A DNA stretch of 64,000 bases from an uncultured Clostridia bacterium (GTDB taxonomy: Bacteria > Bacillota > Clostridia > UMGS1810). The notes below the pieces were generated by a model that ran no database searches, was not told the origin of the DNA, and was given only the letters and a program-made list of their open reading frames with translations. The stretch is from assembly GCA_934500705.1 (NCBI GenBank), contig CAKSTI010000005.1, positions 1 to 64,000 on the forward strand, given 5' to 3'. Of this stretch, positions 1-8,542 are shown piece after piece (the first letter of the stretch is position 1; each line of letters starts with the position of its first letter). Both the position numbers and the translations under genes were made by a program.

Positions 1-58
1 TTTCTTGTTTCGTTTCTTTATTTAGCTTTCTTGTGGCTTTATTATCTTTATATTTCAT
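1..58 (-). CDS. Possible 5' end of a divergent gene (partial)
   Basis: On the minus strand an ATG at 58-56 is preceded at good spacing by GAGAGGTG and opens a reading frame that runs off the left edge, beginning MKYKDNKATRKLNKETKQE. A basic, lysine-rich start like this is common in ABC sugar-permease proteins, but only 19 residues are visible, so the product cannot be named. It would be transcribed divergently from the secreted protein starting at 110. Confidence 0.3.
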   Translation of the reverse strand, partial: MKYKDNKATRKLNKETKQE

Positions 59-109
59 GCGTTTTGCACCTCTCTATAATAGTCCATATTAATGGAGGAG
101 GTGAGAATT

Positions 110-2002
110 GTGATAAAAAAGATTAATAAATTGACCGCTTTGTTACTTGCCTGGACGTTTGTGTTAGGAACAATGGGAATAACAAGTGTTTTTGCAGCTG
201 AAACAACATTAGATTTTGCAGGTGTCGGTCACACCAAGTATAATGATGCTAATTATGTAGGTACAAATCTTGATATGTCTGGTATGGGTCAAACAAGTGG
301 ACACGTACTGTTTTTTCAGTACGATATAAGTGGATATTCTGCGGATACTATTTTAAATAGTGCGATTTGGAAGGCCTTCTGCAGCAACGGTACAAATTGG
401 AATAACCCAATGTTTAGAATAATGACTTTTGATTGCGAGAAATCACTTGGCACATTTAATGTGAACCACAATGAATTGCTTGAAAGTGGCTATGTAGAAG
501 ATTCCAATGTGCTTTGGAGTGGATTGGCAAGTTCGATTTCAACAATTAGTTTTACAAGTGAAATTCCAGAAGGCGAAGATTCACCGGTTAACAGATATAA
601 TATTGATTTTACTGATGCAGTTAGGAACGCAATTAGGGCAGGTAAAAAATATTTTAACTTTGTAATTAAGCCTTATTCAGGATATAATGAGTTGTCATTT
701 TTTACAAACAAGAATCCTTTACCACAGCTTATTATAGATACTGTAATACCACCTAAAATTGAAATCGCAGAACATCATCCGGTTGAAGAAGGGACGGCAT
801 TTGATATATCGGCTGCAGTTACAAAGGGCGATGCAGAGATTGAATCTGTTGTGCTTTCTGTGGAAGATGCAAACGGAAAGGAATATACTGATTTTTCTGA
901 AGCTGTAATTATAGATAATACTTATACATGGAGTTTTCCTGCTACGATGCCATCAAGCAGTTACAAAATTACTGTTGAAGTAACAGACAAAAATGCACTG
1001 ACAGCTACAAAAAACATAAGCATGCGTGTGTTAGGGACAGAGACTTTTAATGTTGTAACAGCTTCTTCTCCTGTAAAAACTGCAGTTACTTATAATGAAA
1101 AATGGCTTAATTCAAACGATGTGTTAATGGCAAACAATAATTCTATAATTGTCTATTTTGAATATGATTTATCTGAAAATAGTATGTATAATCTGAAAAG
1201 TGCAGAATTGAGTTGTCCTGATGATAACTTTAGCGGAACAGCGGAGCTTTATGCAGTTACAACAGGATGGGATGAAGAATCAATAAAAAGCGGCAATATT
1301 CCTAAGCTTTCTGCACAGCCTGTTGCAACATCAAATGGACACGAAGTATTTGATTTAAGTAGTTATATAATTGAACAGTTAAGAAAAGGTGTATCAAACA
1401 TAGGTTTTGCACTCAAAACAACAAGCGGCGAAGTTAAAATTAACAGAAAAGATATGGTTTTATCGCTTGAACAAAGCGATAATAAGAGACCTGAGATTAT
1501 TGCAGATATCAGCAAGTGCTTTGTACCAGAAGATATGATTAATCTATTTATTAAAGATGATGATTTCATAACTGCAGTTACAGCAACAATTGATAGTGAC
1601 AGTTGCATAGTTTCTAAAGGTGCTGACAATCAATGGAATGTTGAAATCCCGTCTCATGCTGCTAAAGGAGTGCATAAGTTAATCGTTTCAGCAAAAGATT
1701 ATTCCGGTGCGGAAACAGTTAAGGAGTACGCAATTAATATCGATGGAATATTTGGTGAACATACTCTTGTTATTTCAGATGGAGCGGCAACAGCAACTGT
1801 TTCAAATGTGGAAGACGGAACAATTCTGATAATAGCTGCTTATAAAAACAACGAGTTACTACAACTTATTGTTGAAAGTGATGTTGCTGGCGGTGCCCTT
1901 TCGGCAACACTTGATATAAGTGGTGAAGACAATAATGAGATTTCTTATAAATCTTATATATGCACTTATTCAAATGGGTTTAAGTTGATTGATGTTCAAT
2001 AA
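110..2002 (+). CDS. Secreted protein with FQYDLS-type N-terminal module, Ig-like and C-terminal modules
   Basis: This is a predicted exported protein with a basic N-terminus, a hydrophobic stretch (LTALLLAWTFVLGTMGI) and an AxA-type cleavage site (VFAAE). I place the start at the GTG at 110 because GGAGGAGGTGAG lies just upstream; the ATG at 92 lies within that ribosome binding site. About 190 residues after the signal form a beta-rich module with the core 'FFQYDIS', resembling DNRLRE/CBM96-type domains. An Ig-like stretch and a second, degenerate module follow. The last 80 residues (HTLVISDG...ILIIAAYKNNELL) form a module repeated in three other proteins of the window. I see no catalytic motif, sortase signal or SLH domain. 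A role in glycan or surface binding is inferred from its glycosidase neighbours. Confidence 0.75.
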   Translation: MIKKINKLTALLLAWTFVLGTMGITSVFAAETTLDFAGVGHTKYNDANYVGTNLDMSGMGQTSGHVLFFQYDISGYSADTILNSAIWKAFCSNGTNWNNPMFRIMTFDCEKSLGTFNVNHNELLESGYVEDSNVLWSGLASSISTISFTSEIPEGEDSPVNRYNIDFTDAVRNAIRAGKKYFNFVIKPYSGYNELSFFTNKNPLPQLIIDTVIPPKIEIAEHHPVEEGTAFDISAAVTKGDAEIESVVLSVEDANGKEYTDFSEAVIIDNTYTWSFPATMPSSSYKITVEVTDKNALTATKNISMRVLGTETFNVVTASSPVKTAVTYNEKWLNSNDVLMANNNSIIVYFEYDLSENSMYNLKSAELSCPDDNFSGTAELYAVTTGWDEESIKSGNIPKLSAQPVATSNGHEVFDLSSYIIEQLRKGVSNIGFALKTTSGEVKINRKDMVLSLEQSDNKRPEIIADISKCFVPEDMINLFIKDDDFITAVTATIDSDSCIVSKGADNQWNVEIPSHAAKGVHKLIVSAKDYSGAETVKEYAINIDGIFGEHTLVISDGAATATVSNVEDGTILIIAAYKNNELLQLIVESDVAGGALSATLDISGEDNNEISYKSYICTYSNGFKLIDVQ

Positions 2003-2104
2003 TTGTATGTAGTATATATTTATAATAATCCTACAATCGAAGAACTTTAAATTATAATAAAAAAATATAAAATAAATAATATTTAAAAAAGGAGTGCTTA
2101 AAAA

Positions 2105-3832
2105 ATGAAAAAAACAATGAAAAAAACAATGAAAAAAATATCAGCATTGTTTATTGTAACATTTATGCTGATAAGTATGTTCGGAACGGTAGCAGTGACT
2201 GCAGAACCTGCTCCTAAAGAGAAAACACTTAATTTTGTTGGTTCAGGTAGCTTTATAATAAGCAAACCTGATGAGGTAGTAGCGGCTGGAAACTGGTCAG
2301 TAACAACTGAAGTTGGTTCCGCTGGTACAGATTCATACTTTCAGTATGATCTTTCTTCGCTTCCTGAAAATGAAGTAATAACAAAAGCTACATGGAAGGC
2401 TTTATATACCGAGGGCCAAAAGTATATTGAAGTAAGAGGATTTAATGCTACTGAAAATCTGGGCAATTTTACAAAAAGTTATAATGCACTTTTGAATGCA
2501 GGATATAACAATCCATACACAATTCGTTCTGCAGGTCTTATTTCTAAGGACGAACTTACTACTGTTAGTGCAACTGATGGAACTTCTACAAAAAATATGC
2601 AGCAATGGAATATAGATATGACAACTGCTGTGCAGAATGCTGTTGCAAACAATCAACAGTATTTAAGTTTTGTTGTAAATGCAACGGCTGGTTATGCTTA
2701 TGGATATATTCCTCGTTACTGGTCTCCTCAGCCAATTCTTGTTGTTGAAACACAGAAGGTTGCAAGTCTTAATCTTGTTGGATTGACAGATGGTAAAATT
2801 AACACATATAATTCTGTAGGATTTGATATTGAAGCAGAAGCAATTGAGGGCGAAGAAAATTTCAAAAGTGTTGTTCTTACAATTACAGACGAAAATAACG
2901 AAACAAAGACATATGATGAGCCTGTTGTTAACGGAAACAGATATAAATGGAGTTTTAGTGGTGGTCTTTCAGAAGGTACATACACAGCAGTTGTGACTGC
3001 AACGGATGCAGCAGGTGGAGTGTTGACTGCAAATGCAATTATTGAGGTTGAACCTTCTGTTCAGAGCGTGATATCAAAGCCAGATCTTCTCGCAAAATCA
3101 GGTGCAACTGATGTAAATTTTTCAATTAATTCTGATCCTTCATACTTCCAACACGAGCTACCACAAATTCCTGATAATGCAGCTATTACATCTGCGAAGT
3201 GGTATGTTATGAAGGGAACTTTTAATACGAACTATCCAAACGGAAGTTTTGTTTTCTCAAAGATTAATACACAAGAAAAATTAACGGGTAGTTTTAATAA
3301 TTCAAATGTTGCAGGATATGCAGAATTGACTGCATCTGAAAGCTTTGCTGTATCTGGTGTAATAAGTAACACCATTGTGAATACAACACTTAACGGATAC
3401 ACAAATGATTTTGCAGAGGTTGATCTTACCAATGCTGTAAAGACGGCATATGCAGCTAATGAGAAATATTTTGGATATATGGTAAAACTGACCGATGGTT
3501 ATTACACTGTTTCTAACTACGCAACTCAGTATAGACCATTTATGGTAATTACATATGATATTGGCTATGTGGAACCGGTTAAACCAGTAGAAAATCATGT
3601 TCTTACTGTAGTAGACGGAACAGCGTCTGCAAGCGTTACAGTTAATGAAGGAAGTGCGGTTTTAATTATTGCAGCTTACAATGGAAATCAGTTACTGGAT
3701 GTTGTTATGGATGATACAATTGAAGATTCACAGCTTACAACTTCTCTTACTAATTCAACACCGGGTGTAACTTTTAAATCCTTTGTATGGGAAAGTATGG
3801 ATACCTTAACTCCATTACTTCTGGCAAAATAA
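2105..3832 (+). CDS. Secreted protein, paralogue of the preceding gene
   Basis: This is a predicted exported protein with the same architecture as its upstream neighbour: signal peptide ending near AVTAEP, an N-terminal module with 'YFQYDLSSLP', an Ig-like stretch, a second module with 'YFQHELPQIP', and the C-terminal module 'HVLTVVDG...VLIIAAYNGNQLL...FKSFVWE'. The extreme N-terminus contains three tandem MKK(T/I) codon groups, so an ATG a few codons inside 2105 could also be used; AAAGGAG sits upstream of 2105. The gene is followed by a clear terminator. No enzymatic motif is visible; extracellular binding is inferred, not shown. Confidence 0.75.
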   Translation: MKKTMKKTMKKISALFIVTFMLISMFGTVAVTAEPAPKEKTLNFVGSGSFIISKPDEVVAAGNWSVTTEVGSAGTDSYFQYDLSSLPENEVITKATWKALYTEGQKYIEVRGFNATENLGNFTKSYNALLNAGYNNPYTIRSAGLISKDELTTVSATDGTSTKNMQQWNIDMTTAVQNAVANNQQYLSFVVNATAGYAYGYIPRYWSPQPILVVETQKVASLNLVGLTDGKINTYNSVGFDIEAEAIEGEENFKSVVLTITDENNETKTYDEPVVNGNRYKWSFSGGLSEGTYTAVVTATDAAGGVLTANAIIEVEPSVQSVISKPDLLAKSGATDVNFSINSDPSYFQHELPQIPDNAAITSAKWYVMKGTFNTNYPNGSFVFSKINTQEKLTGSFNNSNVAGYAELTASESFAVSGVISNTIVNTTLNGYTNDFAEVDLTNAVKTAYAANEKYFGYMVKLTDGYYTVSNYATQYRPFMVITYDIGYVEPVKPVENHVLTVVDGTASASVTVNEGSAVLIIAAYNGNQLLDVVMDDTIEDSQLTTSLTNSTPGVTFKSFVWESMDTLTPLLLAK

Positions 3833-3880
3833 TGTCGGGATATTTGAACAGTTTAATATCTGAAAACTTTAATTAACTAA

Positions 3881-3956
3881 AATGACCCTTGCATTTATAT
3901 TAGCAAATCACACACCGAAAAATTCATTATATTAATATGCAAGGGCCATTTTTATA
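3881..3956 (+). terminator. Rho-independent terminator with long loop
   Basis: AATGaCCCTTGCAT at 3881-3894 pairs with ATGCAAGGGcCATT at 3937-3950 and is followed by a T-rich run. It ends the pair of secreted-protein genes just before the IS110 element. Confidence 0.6.
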
Positions 3957-4004
3957 TATTACAGGAGCATTCCTGTTAAGTAACAAAAATGAGGTTTGAC
4001 AAAA

Positions 4005-4078
4005 AGGAGTTCACTCCCTTAGAATGTAACACAGGGTCAAAGCCCTAATAAAAAGAAATCTACTAAGGGAGGAACTCT
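4005..4078 (+). promoter_or_regulatory. Inverted repeat covering the transposase ribosome binding site
   Basis: AGGAGTTCACTCCCTTAG at 4005-4022 pairs, with one bulged base, with CTAAGGGAGGAACTCT at 4063-4078. The right arm contains the transposase Shine-Dalgarno sequence (AAGGGAGG). A transcript entering from outside would fold this hairpin and hide the site. Inside the loop, AGGGTCAAAGCCCT forms a second small hairpin. Confidence 0.5.
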
Positions 4079-4081
4079 AAG

Positions 4082-5362
4082 ATGAGTATAACACAGAATG
4101 AGAAAATAAGTCAAGTAAAAAATACAACTTTGGTTGTAGGAATTGATATTTCGAGCGAAACGCACTATGCCCGTGCATTTGATTGGCGTGGTTTGGAGCT
4201 TTCAAAAGTATTCAAATTTGAAAGTACAAGTTATGGATTTGAAAACTTTTCAGAATGGCTGACTGAAATCTGTAAGACCAATCAAAAGGATAACATTATC
4301 ATAGGCGCTGAGCCTACGGGACATTATTGGTTCACGCTTGCTGAATACTTGAAAGAACACGATATCACATTTGTGTTTGTCAATCCTATGCATGTCAAAC
4401 GCACAAAGGAGCTTGATGACAATCATCCGAGCAAGAACGACAGAAAAGATCCAAAAGTGATTGCCAAGCTGGTAATAGAGGGCAGATATTTAATACCGTA
4501 CATTCCGGAAGATATATATGCTGAACTTCGTATTATGAACGAAAACAGAATGCGTATAAACAGGGAAATGATTGCAATAGAAAACCGTATCAAAAGATGG
4601 TTTGCAATATATTTTCCCGAGTACAAAAATGTATTTGGAAATTGGGAATGCGACAGCAGTATTGAGGTATTGATAAATGCACCATTGCCTGCGGATGCAG
4701 TTAATATGGGCGCAGAAGCCATAAATGGGTTGTGGCGTGCAAAGAAAATCCGTGCTGTCGGAATGAAAAGAGCCAATCTTTTAGTGGAAACAGCAAAATC
4801 AAGCGTAGGTGTTAAGCATGGAGCGAGTGCCGCAAGATGTGAAATATCAATGCTTATCGAGGATTATCTGAGAAAAAAGGAGCAAATGCAAAGAGTGGTC
4901 GAGATACTTGAAACGCTTTTTATTCAAGTTCCGAATGCAGAAAAATTGTTAAATATCAAAGGTGTAGGCATATTGACGGTGGCAAGCTTTTTTGGCGAGG
5001 TTGGAGATATTAGACGCTTTGAATCTCCGAAACAAATACAGAAGCTTGCAGGACTTGCGATAACCGAAAACAGCTCTGGCAAGTATAAAGGGCGGTCATG
5101 CATAAGCAAACGCGGAAGAAAACTATTGAGGTATACATTGTTTCAAGCCGTGATGTCAATGACGATGCACTTACCGGAATTCAGGGAATTGCATCGATAC
5201 TACACAACAAGAGTCAAAAATCCGTTGAAGGGAAAACAATCAAAGGTTGCATTATGCTGCAAGGTAATACGCGTATTCTATACTTTACTAAAAAAAGGTG
5301 TGGAATATGACAGTCAAAAGCTGATGAAAGACATTGTCAGACCGGAACTGATAGCGGCGTAA
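4082..5362 (+). CDS. IS110-family transposase (DEDD recombinase)
   Basis: This 426-residue protein is full length for IS110 transposases. The N-terminal RuvC-like half shows the DEDD set: Asp22 in VVGIDISSETH, Glu77 in GAEPTGHYW, and Asp120/Asp123 in KNDRKDPK. A helical linker follows, then the Transposase_20 domain with its HhH-like LLNIKGVGILTVASFFGEVG. The serine-containing catalytic stretch GLAITENSSGKYKG places Ser331/Ser332 where the family nucleophile lies. In this family the enzyme is guided by a structured RNA from the element's own non-coding end. The start at 4082 follows AAGGGAGGAACTCTAAG. The reading frame is intact, so the element may be active. Confidence 0.92.
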   Translation: MSITQNEKISQVKNTTLVVGIDISSETHYARAFDWRGLELSKVFKFESTSYGFENFSEWLTEICKTNQKDNIIIGAEPTGHYWFTLAEYLKEHDITFVFVNPMHVKRTKELDDNHPSKNDRKDPKVIAKLVIEGRYLIPYIPEDIYAELRIMNENRMRINREMIAIENRIKRWFAIYFPEYKNVFGNWECDSSIEVLINAPLPADAVNMGAEAINGLWRAKKIRAVGMKRANLLVETAKSSVGVKHGASAARCEISMLIEDYLRKKEQMQRVVEILETLFIQVPNAEKLLNIKGVGILTVASFFGEVGDIRRFESPKQIQKLAGLAITENSSGKYKGRSCISKRGRKLLRYTLFQAVMSMTMHLPEFRELHRYYTTRVKNPLKGKQSKVALCCKVIRVFYTLLKKGVEYDSQKLMKDIVRPELIAA

Positions 5363-5640
5363 GAAAAAGCCAGAAAAAATCTTAACAGGGAAAGCGTCCT
5401 CAAAAGAGCCTGAAAAGATTTACAATGTAAAAGAAAAATAATGAGCAGGTAGTCGGTGCTTGATATTGTCCAGCAGAGCAAAGACTCGGAACAGGAGCAT
5501 AAACCGGCACCATCTTATGGATAAGCGGAACGAAGGAATTTAGGGCAAAGACCCTGTTAGACATGGGAGGTTAAGCTGCTGTAAGTGAAGTGGGATACCA
5601 AAGTGCCATTCATAAAAACAACGACGCTTTGATTTTTGTA
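5363..5640 (+). ncRNA. Candidate bridge (seek) RNA region of the IS110 element
   Basis: About 280 bases follow the transposase without a convincing reading frame. They contain local foldbacks, including AGGGcaaagaCCCT near 5541 and a longer-range GGTGC/GCACC pair enclosing about 50 bases (5456-5512). IS110-family elements encode their guide RNA in the longer non-coding flank, which here is 3'. Exact RNA ends and the target/donor guide loops cannot be fixed by eye. The stretch 5641-5776 beyond it is the A/T-rich leader of the next gene, where I see no other feature. Confidence 0.45.
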
Positions 5641-5776
5641 CCCATTTTACTTAAAAATCGTACTGAAATCAATCAGATGCAATGATTTTATCCATAAACT
5701 CATTATGAAACTTTTGAAATTGTAAGAAAAACGGAGAAAATTAAAGAAAAACTAAGATTATATAGGGAGGACTATT

Positions 5777-8533
5777 ATGAAAGCAGTAAAAAATATTCTT
5801 CTGATTATGATTTCAATTAGTATAGTGCTATGTAGTCAAATATCTGTTTTAGCGGAAGAAAGTACATATACAATGGAAGTATCACTGTCGTTGTCTTCAA
5901 GTGGTGTTGTTTATCCAAATTCTCCAACAGTTTCAATGTTAACAGACGATGATGATTATGCATGGCGGATGAATAATTTTCGTGGTTCATCATCAATTTT
6001 TCAATATGATTTATCAGAAATTCCAACAAGTGCGACTGTGAACAAGGCGGAATGGAAAATTCTTGTAGGCGAGCCAAAAAGCTGGACGGCGGCATTTACA
6101 AGTTTTGAATGTGAACAAAGCTTCTCGAATTCTATTAATTATAATGATGCGGTTGATTTGGGATATGTTCACCCAAACAACAGCCTATCCAATTGTTTTT
6201 TGACAAAGAATATATCTGAGGATGATTATGTCTCTGTTTCAACATCGGAATATAAAGGTGAGGCACTTGGTACGATATATTCAACCGGAAATCAGCTAAC
6301 TTTTGATTTAACTGCAGAGATAAATAATTTCCGTACTGCAGGAAAAAAGAAATTAAATTTTGGTGTTTCTCATAGTGGTATTTTAAATTCACCCATACGA
6401 ATTCCAACGGCTGTAAGTCCTTTACCAACACTTATTATATCAATTACACTTGATTCTAGTATAGATGTTGATAGTATGACAACAACAAGATATAATGATT
6501 GGTTAATAAACCTTCATCCAACTTCACCCGTACAAATTGCGTTAGGTATGAAGGGTGGTGAAGCAGGACAAGCAGGTCAAGCACTTGCAATATCACCATC
6601 AAATCCGCAGATTATGGCTTGTGGCAATGATCAATCGGCTGTATATACAAGCAAGGATGCTGGTAAAACATGGAAAAATACAAGTGAGGGCTTTAATTCT
6701 ATTGGTGTAAGCGATCTGATGTTTTATCCGGAAAATAGCGATGTAGTTATTGCAATGGGGACAACATATTCTCCCCGAAATGGAAATACTACAGGTGTTT
6801 ACCGCAGTGAAGACAGCGGTAAGAACTGGACATTGGTAAAACAGTTGCCTGTTGCACAGCGTGCTGGAAGATATCTCCAATATGGCAAGAAGGTTAACGG
6901 GGTATATCCTCTTTATGCAGCAACAAACAGTTCGGGCATTCTTAGTGGCGTATATGTATCTTATGATATGGGTTTGACATGGAAACCGAGAGGGCTTGAT
7001 ACTCAGGTGATTTACGATTTGTATGTTGATGGAAATTTTATTGCGGCATCAACAGCGAAAAACGGATTGTTTATAAGTACAAATGGAGGAAATCATTGGC
7101 AACGCATGAGTGTTAATTCAGGATTACCAAGACAAGGAATATGTTCATTTGTAAAAGATCCATCAAGCGATATGCATATGTTTGCAACAGATGCTGAAAG
7201 GCTTTTTGAAACAATTGATGGTGGGGAAAACTGGTCTGTAGTAAATACTGCAAATGAAATTGGCGTTGAAAAATTAAAAACACTTGATATGATGGAGGAT
7301 CCACAATCGGAAGGCAGATATATAATTTGTATGGGAACAAGCATTCCTGGCCCTTCTTTAAGATATTCAGTTGATAATGGAAAAACTTTTACTAAATCAG
7401 TAGTACATTCTGAGCAGGCATTTATGACTGATGTAAAAGGATATATTGCGGAGCCAATTGAGATAGACTATGCAACAAAAACAATTTTTGCTTTCTTTGA
7501 TGGTGATTTACACAAATCAACAGATGGCGGTCGAAATTTTTATCCTTCTATGTCAGGATATTCAGGTATGAGATCTCGAGATTATGTATTTGATGCAAAT
7601 GACCCATATTATCTGGGCATAGCACAGACGGATCGTGGATTTATGCAGACGGTTGATGGTTACCTTTCAAGTGAATATCGTCCATTTGATTACAAAATTG
7701 TTCTTGCTGCAGGAAGATATGGTGGTGCAAGAACAGTATGGGCAGCTGAAAAAGACCCCCAGAATCCTGAACACCTAATAATATGTATGGGTGGTATAAA
7801 TTCTGATTCCATCGATGCACTAAAGCGTTCTACCGATAACGGCAAGACATGGAGTGTTATAGAAGAGTCTACAATATATACAAAATGGGGAGGAATTAAC
7901 AGAATTTATTTTCATCCTCAAAATAATAAGATAATCTATGCAGGCTATTTGAAAAGTACAGATGGGGGAGAAACTTGGACAGACCTTGGCAGAATGGTTT
8001 CAGCTATGTCTCCACAGAATGGCGATATTATTTATAGCATAAGTGGTGGCAGCAATTCAATAGTTTCACTTTCTGTTGATGGTGGTTTGACATGGACTAA
8101 TGTTGCTGATGGTTTTACTTCGTCAATGAGGGCTACTGTCGATGCAAACAATCCATATATTTTATACACAGGAACATTTATGGATGGCCTTTTAAAGATT
8201 GATGCAGAAAATAATACTAAGACCTATATAAACAACGGAATGGTTAGAAGTGAAGGTGTACTTAATATTAAAGATATTGCTCAGGATCCATCGAATCCTT
8301 TGCATCTTGTTTCAGGTGGTGCAAACAATTATACTTATGCAAAAAGCGGTGGCTTATTTGAAAGCTTCGATGGTGGAGAAAGCTGGAAGGTTGTTGAAGG
8401 ACTTCCGGGTTCAAGAGATATATGGACAGTAGAATTTCATCCAACACTTCCTAAAGTATATATAGGCACATCTGCCGGTACATTTGTATATGAATGGAAA
8501 AACAATTTGGAAAATCTATACTATATTAATTAG
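5777..8533 (+). CDS. Secreted FQYDLS-module protein fused to an Asp-box (BNR) beta-propeller
   Basis: This 918-residue exported protein has a signal peptide (NILLIMISISIVLCSQISVLAEE). An N-terminal module of about 200 residues contains 'SIFQYDLSEIPTSATVNKAEW', related to the modules of the two upstream proteins. The rest is a long repeat region with about eleven Asp-box motifs of the form S-x-D-x-G-x-T-W (SKDAGKTW, SEDSGKNW, TIDGGENW, STDNGKTW, STDGGETW, SVDGGLTW, SFDGGESW). Such propellers occur in GH74 xyloglucanases, sialidases and sortilin-like proteins. The wide spacing and high repeat number suggest a GH74-like tandem propeller, but I cannot confirm the catalytic Asp pair. AGGGAGGACTATT precedes the ATG. 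It lies 9 bp upstream of the DUF4832 gene, so the two are probably co-transcribed. Confidence 0.75.
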   Translation: MKAVKNILLIMISISIVLCSQISVLAEESTYTMEVSLSLSSSGVVYPNSPTVSMLTDDDDYAWRMNNFRGSSSIFQYDLSEIPTSATVNKAEWKILVGEPKSWTAAFTSFECEQSFSNSINYNDAVDLGYVHPNNSLSNCFLTKNISEDDYVSVSTSEYKGEALGTIYSTGNQLTFDLTAEINNFRTAGKKKLNFGVSHSGILNSPIRIPTAVSPLPTLIISITLDSSIDVDSMTTTRYNDWLINLHPTSPVQIALGMKGGEAGQAGQALAISPSNPQIMACGNDQSAVYTSKDAGKTWKNTSEGFNSIGVSDLMFYPENSDVVIAMGTTYSPRNGNTTGVYRSEDSGKNWTLVKQLPVAQRAGRYLQYGKKVNGVYPLYAATNSSGILSGVYVSYDMGLTWKPRGLDTQVIYDLYVDGNFIAASTAKNGLFISTNGGNHWQRMSVNSGLPRQGICSFVKDPSSDMHMFATDAERLFETIDGGENWSVVNTANEIGVEKLKTLDMMEDPQSEGRYIICMGTSIPGPSLRYSVDNGKTFTKSVVHSEQAFMTDVKGYIAEPIEIDYATKTIFAFFDGDLHKSTDGGRNFYPSMSGYSGMRSRDYVFDANDPYYLGIAQTDRGFMQTVDGYLSSEYRPFDYKIVLAAGRYGGARTVWAAEKDPQNPEHLIICMGGINSDSIDALKRSTDNGKTWSVIEESTIYTKWGGINRIYFHPQNNKIIYAGYLKSTDGGETWTDLGRMVSAMSPQNGDIIYSISGGSNSIVSLSVDGGLTWTNVADGFTSSMRATVDANNPYILYTGTFMDGLLKIDAENNTKTYINNGMVRSEGVLNIKDIAQDPSNPLHLVSGGANNYTYAKSGGLFESFDGGESWKVVEGLPGSRDIWTVEFHPTLPKVYIGTSAGTFVYEWKNNLENLYYIN

Positions 8534-8542
8534 GAGGTTATT

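Larger units (their letters stand above)
3961..5640 (+). mobile_element. IS110-family insertion sequence (ends approximate)
   Basis: The element contains an intact DEDD transposase at 4082-5362, a short 5' non-coding part and a longer 3' non-coding part of about 280 bases. IS110 elements normally lack long terminal inverted repeats and large target duplications, and none is evident, so both ends are estimates. The longer non-coding part lying 3' of the transposase is the arrangement of the IS1111 subgroup. The element sits between a terminator and the leader of the next secreted-protein gene and does not visibly break a gene. Confidence 0.6.
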
